This document shows positions 44,346 to 53,559 of a DNA stretch of 64,000 nucleotides, in pieces. How positions within the stretch are numbered: position 1 is the stretch's first letter; each line of letters begins with the position of its first letter. The notes under the pieces are model-generated. The model did not search any database. It saw nothing but the letters and a program-made list of their open reading frames with translations, and was not told the DNA's origin. Both the position numbers and the translations under genes were made by a program. Source of the stretch: Gammaproteobacteria bacterium (lineage in GTDB: Bacteria; Pseudomonadota; Gammaproteobacteria; Xanthomonadales; Wenzhouxiangellaceae); NCBI GenBank assembly GCA_021772975.1, contig JAJFKY010000011.1, forward strand, positions 279,937 through 343,936, in the 5' to 3' direction.

Positions 44346-44373
44346 AAAAAAACACCCGCCAGTGGCGGGTGTT
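44346..44373 (-). terminator. Rho-independent terminator of the second secreted cassette
   Basis: Perfect 10-bp arms (44351-44360 and 44364-44373) with a 3-base loop are followed on the minus strand by a run of T's (A's at 44346-44352 on the plus strand). It lies 50 bases past the stop at 44425. Confidence 0.88.
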
Positions 44374-44424
44374 GTCGATGAGATGGCCAGCGGTGCAGCC
44401 AGACGGCTGCACCGTTGTACTGGC

Positions 44425-47364
44425 TTATTGACAGCCCTGGACTTCGATATCGTCGATATACCAGCCTTCCACCGCGGCCGCGCCATCCGAGGCCATGCGA
44501 TAGCGGAACTGCACGGTTTGACCCGCCAGATTGGTAATATCCACGACCTGCACCACTTCCTGGTCACCGGACGCGGGCACGTTTTCATCCGCGCACCAGC
44601 CGGGCAGACCGCTGATAGTGATAGCACCCTGTGCAGTGACCGTACCGTTATAAGGATCGGTCAGTAACTGCTCATCAGGAATCTGAGTAAAGCTGACGCC
44701 GGCATCGGTACTGACTTCCAGTAACCCGGCATCCCAGCAGGCGTCCAGACCGGCACCGGTGTTGGCCTCGATATTCTGGAAATTCCAGTAGCTCAAGGTG
44801 ATCGGTGCCTGTGAGAGCGGTGGTATTACAATAGGTGGCGATACCAGGAACTGATCAGACTGGGTCGGCGGATCAATCGCAAAGAACGAGAACTGACCGC
44901 TGTTCTGACGGACATTGCTGAGCATCCATAACTCTGGTCCTACGCCACTGGGTGGCATGGTCCAGCCTGGCGCCCCGCTTTCCAGATCATCCTGGAAGAC
45001 AATGTTCGGGCTGGTGCCGGTCGGACACGCGCCCGCCGGGATGGTCGTGAAACTGGCGTCGGTGAAGCCACCAGGACCACAGTTATTAACCCCGCGCACC
45101 CGCCAGAACAGGGTGGTGTTTTCAGCAAAGGTTTGCGGCGCCACGAAGGAAGTTTCGGTGGTCTCTCCACTGGCAATGATATTGCTGAAACCTGCATCGG
45201 TGGCCACTTCAATCTGATAGCGCGTTGCGCCCGGTATGACATCCCAGGTAAACGTCGGACGCACTGACGATTCACCGCCATTGGCTGGTGCCGTCAGCAC
45301 CGGCGATGCCACTACACCTGATGAGGTGGTGATATCAAAATTAACCGAACGGCTGACCATACCGGAAGTAGCATCCACGGTAAACGAGAAAGCCGAGTCG
45401 CCCTGGCTGCTGAGGCCATTGATGGTGAAACCGGAGCTGCCGGGGAAGCTGCTGACGGTGGGGTTGTCAAAAGACACCGAGACCCCGCCCGGTAAGCCTG
45501 AAGCACTTAATGAAACCGGGTCGGTAAAGCCGATTGACTGAATATTGATATTGGCCTGAGGTGCATCATTCAGGTTGCAGGAATTGATTTCCTGAGCGAA
45601 ATCAGTGCTGGCGAAGAAAGTATTATCACCGCATTCAGGGAAACTGAATGAACAGATCCGGTTTTCCCAGTCGGCCGTGCCGGTATTGGTGATGTATTCA
45701 ACCGTCATCCAGAAAGTACACTGATCGTCCGGATCAATACTCATGGATGAGTAATCACCCCAGCGTCCGGCCCGGCCGGTTGCATCAACAAACTGCTGCA
45801 CGCCGCTGCCGACTACGCAGCTCTGCTCATCGAGCAGCATGCCCGGTGGCTCGCTGGGCGTCCGTCCGGTGTAACGCACACTGGGGAAGGTGGTGGTGCT
45901 GGAGACCGAATAAGCGACCCCGATATTACGGCTCTGATCGATGGAAATACCCGGCATCCAGCGATATTCATCGTTTGGTGCGTATAAGCCCTGATCAAGA
46001 ATTTTCGGCTGACCATTGGGCAGTGGTTCACTGGTTTCAAAACCACCCACAAAGATATCGTCACCGGTCGGCAGAGCCATATGCACCCAGCGGATACCGC
46101 TGAGTCCATCGCCCGCATTAACACCATGATTCAAGACCATTTCTACCGGTAAACCGCTGCCATCAGGATAGGCGCGTGCGCTCAGCCGGTACATGGTGTT
46201 GCCGGCAAAGTTGTCCAGTTCCGAACCCGGCGGCGCGGGTGGCGGCTGTGGAATGTTATCCACACCATTATCGAATACCGCGTTAGCCGCTAATACAGTG
46301 GGACCTGTCAATGTAGAGTTGCCCGTATTATCCCAGTCAACACACAATTCCCAGTACAGATAGCTGTCCAGATCCGAACGGTTGTGCGCGAATGGCGCAC
46401 AGGTTCCGGCCGGCGGCAGTTCAGTACTTTCCAGATGCGCTGACAAGGCGCCGAACGAGCTGGCTCCGGCAAAGCCGGTATCGGTAAAACGCACAAGTTC
46501 GGCAGGATCTCCGGCCAGCATCGCATCGCGGTCAACCACACTGAATGATGCCTGCAGGAAGTTAAATCCACCCATACCATCGGGCATGAAATCATGCGTG
46601 GTCAGATAATAACCACTGCGCTCACCACTGGCGTCGGTCCAGATGCTGATATGCGGATAATCATTAAAATCCGGGGAAAAATCATACTCGTAACGGTTGT
46701 ATGGTCCGGTTGGATCGCTGGTGGTGCTGATCGCAAAACATTGCCGGCTGCTGCCTGAGCCGGTGAACTGGGTAAACACCCAGCGTTGCGCCAGCTTGTC
46801 GTATAACACGATCGGATCGCCGGCGTTGCTGGTTTCACAGGGACCGCCGAAGCCAGCCCAGAAAGTATTGCCTTCAATCACCCCGGGCGCCACAAAATTG
46901 CCGGTGTCTTTATCAATAATCACCCAGTCGGTATTAATGTACTGAATGTAGAAGTCAGGGCCGACATCACCATTGGTGTCAGGCGGCAAACCGCCACCCG
47001 GCGCGTCTGACTGACCGATACCGTCGAACGATGCGCCCAGTGGCGGAGCCGGTCCAAGCCCGCCGCCACGCTGTGCGCCCGGGGCTGCGGCACCAACCAG
47101 CGTCCGGTCCAGATGAGTGGCTGAGTTGGGCACATCGGTAATATTGGGATAAACAAAATCAGGTGGTGTGGGCACCGGTGGGTTTTGAGCATCCCGGTCG
47201 GCTGCAATCCGCAGCAATTCCGCCAGCGGTGGCGAGGTGTCATGTTTGACTGCCTTGATCACCTGCTGCGGTGTTGTACTTTGTGGCGCTACCGCCACAG
47301 CCAGACCGCCATAACACAGCATGCTGAGCAGCAGTGTTATCCGGCGTATATCCATGTTACGCAT
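44425..47364 (-). CDS. Large secreted multidomain protein, cassette copy 2
   Basis: The protein has 979 residues. The start at 47364 is supported by GAGG 8 bases upstream and a signal peptide (RRITLLLSMLCYGGLAVAVA). A probable propeptide is followed by a large unrecognised domain (about 120-575) with PPDTNGDVGPDFYIQYIN, FGGPCETSNAGDPIVLYDKL and GRWGDYSSMSIDPDDQCTFW; the pattern suggests a beta-propeller. Next come an Ig-like region (about 585-680), a fibronectin-III domain (about 686-775) and a beta-sandwich tail (LLEVSTDAGVSFTQIP, GWYIDDIEVQGCQ) of the kind attached to secreted peptidases. No protease active site is visible. Paralogue of 48682-51657. Confidence 0.8.
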   Translation of the reverse strand: MRNMDIRRITLLLSMLCYGGLAVAVAPQSTTPQQVIKAVKHDTSPPLAELLRIAADRDAQNPPVPTPPDFVYPNITDVPNSATHLDRTLVGAAAPGAQRGGGLGPAPPLGASFDGIGQSDAPGGGLPPDTNGDVGPDFYIQYINTDWVIIDKDTGNFVAPGVIEGNTFWAGFGGPCETSNAGDPIVLYDKLAQRWVFTQFTGSGSSRQCFAISTTSDPTGPYNRYEYDFSPDFNDYPHISIWTDASGERSGYYLTTHDFMPDGMGGFNFLQASFSVVDRDAMLAGDPAELVRFTDTGFAGASSFGALSAHLESTELPPAGTCAPFAHNRSDLDSYLYWELCVDWDNTGNSTLTGPTVLAANAVFDNGVDNIPQPPPAPPGSELDNFAGNTMYRLSARAYPDGSGLPVEMVLNHGVNAGDGLSGIRWVHMALPTGDDIFVGGFETSEPLPNGQPKILDQGLYAPNDEYRWMPGISIDQSRNIGVAYSVSSTTTFPSVRYTGRTPSEPPGMLLDEQSCVVGSGVQQFVDATGRAGRWGDYSSMSIDPDDQCTFWMTVEYITNTGTADWENRICSFSFPECGDNTFFASTDFAQEINSCNLNDAPQANINIQSIGFTDPVSLSASGLPGGVSVSFDNPTVSSFPGSSGFTINGLSSQGDSAFSFTVDATSGMVSRSVNFDITTSSGVVASPVLTAPANGGESSVRPTFTWDVIPGATRYQIEVATDAGFSNIIASGETTETSFVAPQTFAENTTLFWRVRGVNNCGPGGFTDASFTTIPAGACPTGTSPNIVFQDDLESGAPGWTMPPSGVGPELWMLSNVRQNSGQFSFFAIDPPTQSDQFLVSPPIVIPPLSQAPITLSYWNFQNIEANTGAGLDACWDAGLLEVSTDAGVSFTQIPDEQLLTDPYNGTVTAQGAITISGLPGWCADENVPASGDQEVVQVVDITNLAGQTVQFRYRMASDGAAAVEGWYIDDIEVQGCQ

Positions 47365-47431
47365 AATCGGTACCTCATTCATATCTTGATGTTGTAACTT
47401 AAAATAATCTTTTATTGTTAAATCTGACTCG

Positions 47432-48481
47432 TTAACTATTCAGGGCGCGGCGATATCGCCTGGTCAGCTGTTCCAGCGTATCCCTGCTTTGCTCCGGCAA
47501 TGCTGTCTGCTGTAGCGTCTGCTGCAAAGCACTGATCAAAACATCAGGCCTGGCTGCGTAAATCATTGCCGCGGCCGATTCAATCAAGGCCGGCTGATTG
47601 CTGGCCAGCCAGCGCTGTGCCTCGCTGACATAGGCCGGGTCATCGGTATCTTCCAGTATTTTCATGGCGGTGCGAATCAGCCCCCCGGCCGGTAAAGCCG
47701 GATCGACCACCACCGGATAATGTTCCAGAATCTGTCTGGCAATGTTTTCACGGTGCTGATCATCGTTAAGAATATGCCGACTGAATACCGCATTACTGAG
47801 CATCAGGTTTCTACTGGCAGCGGCATAATCGTGATCCATCAGATAGCCTGCGACAGTCTGTTTTTGCGCGCTGTTGAGTTGTGTATACAGGCTGGGCCGG
47901 GTGACCAGTTCGGTCGCGAAAAAATCCTGCAGGTGCCGATCCTCTTCCGCCATGCCCCGCAGAATTAAAGGCAGCAGGTCGGGCGGCGACCGCAAGGACT
48001 GTTCGATATCCCGTTGCAGCAGCTTGATCAGCTCAGGTTGAGGGGTGAAAATCGCCGGTGCAGCGCCATTTAAACTGATAATAACCGCGCCGTCCCGGCG
48101 TGGTTTAATGGTGCGTGGAAAGCGGGTAACGTCCCAGCCCACGTACGCCAGCACATATTTTTCTCCGACCTTCAAACGACGATTGATCACGGCATCGCTG
48201 CGGATACTGATTATCGGCTCGGCCTGATTATGCAAATCCTGTTCAAGTTTAAAAGTCAGTTGATGGTCGTGCTTGATATCAGTCAGGCTGGCAATCACCA
48301 CATTGGACAGATTGGTGCGCAATTTAATGCTGGGAGGCCCCAGCTCAGGTCGGGCTGATAAAGACGTACTTAACACGGCCAGCACCAGCCACAGCATGCA
48401 AAATCCGCGCGGCCAGCCGTGGAAGCCATGACCGAGCCTGCGGATATGTTTTAATTTGGGAAATATAGAGTTGATAATCAA
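47432..48481 (-). CDS. Exported protein of unknown function, cassette copy 2
   Basis: The protein has up to 349 residues. The frame opens with TTG at 48481 and has no clear ribosome site; an internal ATG at 48397 (MLWLVLAVLSTSLSA) is an alternative start for the signal peptide. The mature part begins GPPSIKLRTNLSNVVIA and shares landmarks with the protein at 51729: DLHNQAEPI, GEKYVLAY, APAIFTPQPELIKLL and GMAEEDRHLQDFFATEL. The second half is all helical, HEAT-like in feel. The family is not known to me. It is paired with the large secreted protein 67 bases downstream. Confidence 0.7.
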   Translation of the reverse strand: MIINSIFPKLKHIRRLGHGFHGWPRGFCMLWLVLAVLSTSLSARPELGPPSIKLRTNLSNVVIASLTDIKHDHQLTFKLEQDLHNQAEPIISIRSDAVINRRLKVGEKYVLAYVGWDVTRFPRTIKPRRDGAVIISLNGAAPAIFTPQPELIKLLQRDIEQSLRSPPDLLPLILRGMAEEDRHLQDFFATELVTRPSLYTQLNSAQKQTVAGYLMDHDYAAASRNLMLSNAVFSRHILNDDQHRENIARQILEHYPVVVDPALPAGGLIRTAMKILEDTDDPAYVSEAQRWLASNQPALIESAAAMIYAARPDVLISALQQTLQQTALPEQSRDTLEQLTRRYRRALNS

Positions 48482-48622
48482 TAACTTAAAGCGATTTCAG
48501 TTAACTGCGGTAGTATAACATATCGCCCTGCAGGAAAAGTTGATGTATGTTGCTATCGACGACCGCGGCAGCCTCGCTCAGGTCTAACCGGTGGCTTTTA
48601 ACAGTCCTTGCCGAAGAGATGC

Positions 48623-48646
48623 AAAAACGCCCACCAGTGGTGGGCG
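48623..48646 (-). terminator. Rho-independent terminator of the first secreted cassette
   Basis: CGCCCACC (48628-48635) pairs with GGTGGGCG (48639-48646), loop AGT; on the minus strand five T's follow. It lies 36 bases past the stop at 48682 and resembles the terminator at 44346 in loop and shape, which suggests that the terminator was duplicated together with the cassette. Confidence 0.85.
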
Positions 48647-48681
48647 CTTGCAATCAATTGATCAGGCAGGATTATTGCGAC

Positions 48682-51657
48682 TTACTGACAGCCTTGCACC
48701 GTCACGTTATCAATATACCAACCCTCGTCACCGGTGTTGGCGTCGGTGCCAATACGGAAGCGGAACTGTACGGTCTGACCGGCCAGAGCATTCAGGTTAA
48801 CCACCGGAATATCGGTTTGCTCACCGGTGGCCGGCTGCAGATCATCAGCACACCAGGCCTCGAAGCCGGAAATCGGGCTATCCACGTTGACGGTGATATT
48901 GCCGTTGTAAGGGTCGCGCAGCAAATTGCTGCCGGCAATCGGTGTAAAGGTGCCCCCGCCATCCGTAGAGACTTCCAGCAAGCCACCATCCCAGCATGCG
49001 TCAACGCCGGTACCGGTATTGGCTTCCATGTTCTGGAAATTCCAGAATGCCATTGAGATCGGCTGCTGAGCGGCTGATGGCAATGTGATCGCTGGCGACA
49101 CCAGGTATTGATCAGACATCACGTCCGAATCGGTGGCAAACCACGAAGTTCCTTCAAAAGCGCGTGCCGTACTGGTCTGCCAGGTATTGGTACCTACCGG
49201 AGCTACCGGCAAAGTCCAGTCACTGACATCGCCTTCAATATCGTCAAAGAACACCACGTTGGGCGTGGTGCCTCCCGGACAGGCTGCCGCGGTGCCACTG
49301 AAGAAGCTGCCGGTGGTAAAGCTGAAGGCCATGGCCGGACTGCCTTCACCACAATTATTAATACCGCTTACCCGCCAGTAATAGGTGGTGCTGGTATCCA
49401 GTGAAAAGTCCGGCGTGAAAGTCGTGCCGCTGACTATCGCCGAAGCAATCACGTTGGAAAAACCGGCGTCGGTGGCCAACTCGAAGCGATAAGTGCTGGC
49501 ATCGGGCTGGGCGTTCCATTGAAACTGCGGAACCAGTTCAGCGTCGGTGGCATTATTGGCTGGCGAGGTCAGCATGGGCGAACCCGCCACAGCCGCTGCA
49601 TCAACCGACAGCACGTAATCAATAGAAGCTGCTACAGAGGCTGAATCGGCCATCAGCTGGAAAGTGAAATCACCCGAGGACAGGCCGTTGATGCCGCTCA
49701 GAATCACCCTGCCGCTGGCCGGAAAACTACTGACCGAAGTACCTGGGTTGAAGCTTGCACTGATGCCCATGGGCAGACCAGCCGCTGACAGCGTGACCGT
49801 CTCGGACAATCCGTTCAAAGCCAGCAAACCATAATCGTAACCGACATTATTGGCGGTCGCACTACACACATTGGCGGTTGAGTTGACCGCACTGTTGAAG
49901 AATGCGGCTGGATCACCGCAATCATCAAAACGGAATGAACAGACCCGGTTGCTCCAGTTACGGTTAGCGGTGGTCAGTTGATATTCAACCGATGCCCAGA
50001 AGGTACATTCGTCAACCGGATCAACACTCATCGAAGAATAATCACCCCAACGCCCGGCGCCGTCAGTTTGCCGGCCACCACCCTCGACGCAGACCTGTTC
50101 ATCGCGCAGAGTATTGCGGGGATCATCAAACTTGCGGGTGGTATAGCGCACACTGGGAAATACATTCTCAGGCACGCTGGAAGCGGTATAAGCCAATCCC
50201 AGGTTCCCGTCACGATCCACGGAAATACCCGGCATCCAGCGATCAGTAGTGCTGTCCGGTGCATATTCCGACTGGTTGGCAACCGCCCCACCGACAGCCG
50301 GAAATTCCAGTTCCGCTTCTTCAAAACCGCCCTGGAAAACCTCCTCGCTGTTGGAAAAATTGATTTCCGCCCAGCGCACTCCTGCCTGACCACTGCCCAC
50401 ATCAACCGGGAAACTGACGATGTAACTGTCCGGTAAACCGGTTGCGGGGTCATTGGCGCGATAGGAAGCGCGATACAATATACGTCCGAACGAAGCCAGC
50501 GTATCCAATGCGTCCACAGCGCTGCCGCCAGGTTGAATTACACTGCCAGGACCCGGGTTCCAGCTCTCACCGGCATCCACCACGCGCGGACTACTCAAGG
50601 TGGAGTTATTGGTGTTATTCCAGTCCACGCATAAATCAGAAATGATGTAACCCATCAGGTCCGGACGGCCCTGAATAAATGGCGCACAGGCATTGGCGGC
50701 CGGCACGGCGATGCTTTCCAGATGTGGCGGCAAGGCGCCAAAACCACTGATGCCGTTAAATGCGGTGTCCGTGAAACGCACGAACTGAGCCGGGTTATTG
50801 CCGGCCAGCATTTCATCCCGCTCCACCACCGCAAACGAGGCCTGCTCGAAAGCCTGGTTGGGACCGCCGACATCGGAAAAATCGTGGGTGACAAAATAGT
50901 AACCACTGCGCGAACCGGTGGTATCGGTCCAGATGCCGATATGCGGGTAATCATTGAATACCGCTGGGAAAACAAACTCATAGCGGTTGTAGGGTCCCAG
51001 CGGATTGCTGGTGGTGGACACCGCGAAACATTGCCGTCCATCAGGGTTGGCGGAACTGGTGAACTGACTGAAAATCCAGCGTTGCGCGAGTTTGTCGAAC
51101 AATACGATCGGATCACCGGCGTTATCATTTTCACACGGACCGCCAAAGCCCTGCCAGAATACATTGCCGACAAATGGCCCGGAAGCCAGGCTGCCATCCG
51201 ACTTATTCAATACCAACCAACCAACATTGACGTATTGGACATAAAAATCGAGTCCGACATCGCCATTGGTATCAGGTGGAATGAAATTGCCCAGTCCCTG
51301 GTTGAGATTGTCCGCGGTCTGGTAGCCATCCACGCTGACAATAATGGCCGGTGAAGCCTCGCCATTGGTGCCTCTGACGGCTGAGCGGTCAGCTGACGGT
51401 TGCTGAAATTTATTCGCTACCGGTCCTTCATCAATATCCAGTACATTGGGGATAACGAAGTTTGGCGCGACATTCGGGGTGATGCCATTCTGGCGTTTTT
51501 CTTCGTATTCGGCGATCAATTCTTCCAGCGGCGGCGATACATCGTTGCGTACCGAGGTGGTAGTAACAGGCCCGGCCCTGTCGGCTGCCAGGCTGTGCAT
51601 GCTGATGCATACCAGGCCGGCCGCGAGAGTAAAATAAATACGTCGATATTGGCTCAT
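48682..51657 (-). CDS. Large secreted multidomain protein, cassette copy 1
   Basis: The protein has 991 residues with a signal peptide (RIYFTLAAGLVCISMHSLAA). It has the same layout as 44425-47364: a short SPPLEELIAEYEEK pro-region, a large domain (about 125-580) with IPPDTNGDVGLDFYVQYVN, FGGPCENDNAGDPIVLFDKL, CFAVSTTSNPLGPYNRYEF and GRWGDYSSMSVDPVDECTFW, an Ig-like region, fibronectin III (about 694-779; FQWNAQPDASTYRFELATDA), and the tail domain from 789 ending DEGWYIDNVTVQGCQ. Acidic and cysteine-bearing throughout. It is likely secreted or cell-surface. Whether it binds, cleaves or only scaffolds cannot be told. Confidence 0.8.
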   Translation of the reverse strand: MSQYRRIYFTLAAGLVCISMHSLAADRAGPVTTTSVRNDVSPPLEELIAEYEEKRQNGITPNVAPNFVIPNVLDIDEGPVANKFQQPSADRSAVRGTNGEASPAIIVSVDGYQTADNLNQGLGNFIPPDTNGDVGLDFYVQYVNVGWLVLNKSDGSLASGPFVGNVFWQGFGGPCENDNAGDPIVLFDKLAQRWIFSQFTSSANPDGRQCFAVSTTSNPLGPYNRYEFVFPAVFNDYPHIGIWTDTTGSRSGYYFVTHDFSDVGGPNQAFEQASFAVVERDEMLAGNNPAQFVRFTDTAFNGISGFGALPPHLESIAVPAANACAPFIQGRPDLMGYIISDLCVDWNNTNNSTLSSPRVVDAGESWNPGPGSVIQPGGSAVDALDTLASFGRILYRASYRANDPATGLPDSYIVSFPVDVGSGQAGVRWAEINFSNSEEVFQGGFEEAELEFPAVGGAVANQSEYAPDSTTDRWMPGISVDRDGNLGLAYTASSVPENVFPSVRYTTRKFDDPRNTLRDEQVCVEGGGRQTDGAGRWGDYSSMSVDPVDECTFWASVEYQLTTANRNWSNRVCSFRFDDCGDPAAFFNSAVNSTANVCSATANNVGYDYGLLALNGLSETVTLSAAGLPMGISASFNPGTSVSSFPASGRVILSGINGLSSGDFTFQLMADSASVAASIDYVLSVDAAAVAGSPMLTSPANNATDAELVPQFQWNAQPDASTYRFELATDAGFSNVIASAIVSGTTFTPDFSLDTSTTYYWRVSGINNCGEGSPAMAFSFTTGSFFSGTAAACPGGTTPNVVFFDDIEGDVSDWTLPVAPVGTNTWQTSTARAFEGTSWFATDSDVMSDQYLVSPAITLPSAAQQPISMAFWNFQNMEANTGTGVDACWDGGLLEVSTDGGGTFTPIAGSNLLRDPYNGNITVNVDSPISGFEAWCADDLQPATGEQTDIPVVNLNALAGQTVQFRFRIGTDANTGDEGWYIDNVTVQGCQ

Positions 51658-51728
51658 TTTCTGGCATCCCGAAGTGTTGCAAACTAATCCTTAAGTATAG
51701 CGTATCTCAATCTGTAACCCTAACTTCA

Positions 51729-52748
51729 TCAGTTCTTCACAAACCGCAGCAACACCCGCCGGGCGGCGCCCGGTAATAACGATTCGCTCAGACGCTGGCG
51801 CGCCAGCAGCCGCGCCCGTTCACTGTCCATGGCATTGAGTATCAGCACCGCTCGCTCGGCTATGGTGGGCACGGTGGCACGCGTCCAGCGGCTGACGGAA
51901 TCCCAATCCGCCAGTTGATAAGTCTGCATGAACAGCAGCGCGTTCAACACCAGCGTCGGCTGCTGGCTGACCGGGTCCAGATCAACCGGCATCTGCAGCA
52001 GCAAGTTACGCGCCTGCGCACCGATCCGGGCAACGCCAATGCCGGTATGCAGCGGCTCACGTAATTCCAGGATCGCCGTGCGGGTGCCCGGGTTGGCGTT
52101 GGCTGAGATCAAAGCAGCATATAAATCATCATAGTGCCGTGTGCTTAGGTGAGGATATAAGGCATTCCAGTTGACGATTTCGCGTACAAAAAAACTTTTA
52201 ATGGCCGGATCATCTTCCCGCATGCCGGCAAAAATACTTTTGATCAGCCCATCAGGATCGGTCTGCGCCAGTTGCGGCGAGTTGGTCAGCCTTTCGACCA
52301 GAGCAGCATGACGCCGGAATATCGCCGGATAAGCGCCCTGCACCTGCATTAGTTGCGGACCTTCCGGCAAAGCCAGGTAACGCTTGGATTCGTTGTCGCG
52401 AACTTTTCTTACGGTCTCATAAGCGATGATATATTCAACGCCGGTTTCCAGACTGTCCGCCAATGCTGAAGATACCGCAATACGGGTGACAGGCTCGGCG
52501 CTATTGTGCAGGTCCCGGATCAACCGGAAGCTCAGCATCGCCGCCGCAGATTGCGCCGGGACAATTGCTTCGAGTAAAGCAATATTGACGTAAGAAACTT
52601 CCGTCCGTAAAGCCACACTGGGTGGCAAGGTGGTCTGGCGCGCCTGCAGTTGCGGCGCCATCAGCAGCACCGACAACAGCACGTAATGCAGCACCGCGCG
52701 TCTGCCCGACGGGCTGAACCGCAATGCCCGGCAGGCTGTTAACCGCAT
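51729..52748 (-). CDS. Exported protein of unknown function, cassette copy 1
   Basis: The protein has 339 residues from the ATG at 52748 (MRLTACRALRFSPSGRRAV...), which yields a basic n-region and a signal peptide (LHYVLLSVLLMAPQLQA). The frame is open to 52814 inside nrdJb, but that is less likely. Landmarks shared with 47432-48481: LPPSVALRTEVSYVNIALL, DLHNSAEPV, GVEYIIAYE, AYPAIFRRHAALVERL and GMREDDPAIKSFFVREIV. The C-terminal half is helical. Its start overlaps the nrdJb stop by about ten bases, so it may be co-transcribed with nrdJab. The partner gene follows after 71 bases. Confidence 0.72.
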   Translation of the reverse strand: MRLTACRALRFSPSGRRAVLHYVLLSVLLMAPQLQARQTTLPPSVALRTEVSYVNIALLEAIVPAQSAAAMLSFRLIRDLHNSAEPVTRIAVSSALADSLETGVEYIIAYETVRKVRDNESKRYLALPEGPQLMQVQGAYPAIFRRHAALVERLTNSPQLAQTDPDGLIKSIFAGMREDDPAIKSFFVREIVNWNALYPHLSTRHYDDLYAALISANANPGTRTAILELREPLHTGIGVARIGAQARNLLLQMPVDLDPVSQQPTLVLNALLFMQTYQLADWDSVSRWTRATVPTIAERAVLILNAMDSERARLLARQRLSESLLPGAARRVLLRFVKN

Positions 52749-53476
52749 TTCGAATAGCCACACGCCAGGCAGGTCGCACAGTTGTCCATGATAATAACTG
52801 CCTTGGTCTGGCACTTATTACACAGGGTTGCCGAGGCCGGATAGGAGCTATCGGCCGCCGCGTCATTCAGCGTTTTTTTTTCCGCGTCGGCGACTGCATC
52901 GCGGGCTTCAGCGGCGGCACGCTTTTCGTTCAGCAGCAATTGCTGTTGCTCGCTTAACTCCGGAGGGTCCAGCAAACCGATCCGTACCAGATGGTGCTCA
53001 ATCACCGCTCCGATTTCGGCCACCAGAGACGGCATGAACTTGCCACCGGGTTTGAAGTAGCCGCCTTTGGGGTCAAATACCGCCTGCAATTCTTCCGCCA
53101 TGAAGGTCACATCCCCGCCTTTGCGGAACACCGCCGACATCACCCGGGTCAGCGCCACAATCCATTGAAAATGATCCATGTTCTTGGAGTTGATAAAAAT
53201 CTCAAACGGGCGGCGCTGCTCATGCTCGGTGCCGGCGTTCAGGACAATATCATTCATGGTGATGTACAGTGCATGGTCATCCAGCGGGGTTTTGATCTTG
53301 TAAGTCGAACCCTCCAGGCATTCCAGCCCTTCCGGCCGCATCAACTTTTCGTGCATGCGGATAACTTCCGCCTTTTTAGGACGGTCTTCAGCAATTGTAT
53401 TGTTCTGTTCCGCATCGGCCTGATCCTTACTGCGGACCGAGTAACCGACGATCTTCTTGTCAATCTTGGTGCTCAT
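52739..53476 (-). CDS. nrdJb: Class II ribonucleotide reductase-associated protein NrdJb (TSCPD domain)
   Basis: The protein has 245 residues from the ATG at 53476 (MSTKIDKKIVGY); the frame to 53530 is not needed. It carries the TSCPD domain region (HALYITMNDIVLNAGTEHEQRRPFEIFINSKN) and a C-terminal cysteine-rich ribbon (LCNKCQTKAVIIMDNCATCLACGYSKCG is the whole run; key cysteines are the CNKC and CATC pairs). In pseudomonads this is the second half of the split B12-dependent reductase and is needed for activity. It follows nrdJa after 83 bases. Confidence 0.9.
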   Translation of the reverse strand: MSTKIDKKIVGYSVRSKDQADAEQNNTIAEDRPKKAEVIRMHEKLMRPEGLECLEGSTYKIKTPLDDHALYITMNDIVLNAGTEHEQRRPFEIFINSKNMDHFQWIVALTRVMSAVFRKGGDVTFMAEELQAVFDPKGGYFKPGGKFMPSLVAEIGAVIEHHLVRIGLLDPPELSEQQQLLLNEKRAAAEARDAVADAEKKTLNDAAADSSYPASATLCNKCQTKAVIIMDNCATCLACGYSKCG

Positions 53477-53559
53477 GTTTGTTTTATTAACCTCTTCGGC
53501 GCCTGTGGCAGCCTGTTTGCATTCAATCAATCAACCGGGCCATTCGTCCCGGCGACAGC

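Noticed and set aside
44425..51657. Secreted peptidase for the two large proteins
   Set aside because: The tail domains are those often joined to peptidases, but neither HExxH nor a subtilisin-type triad is present.
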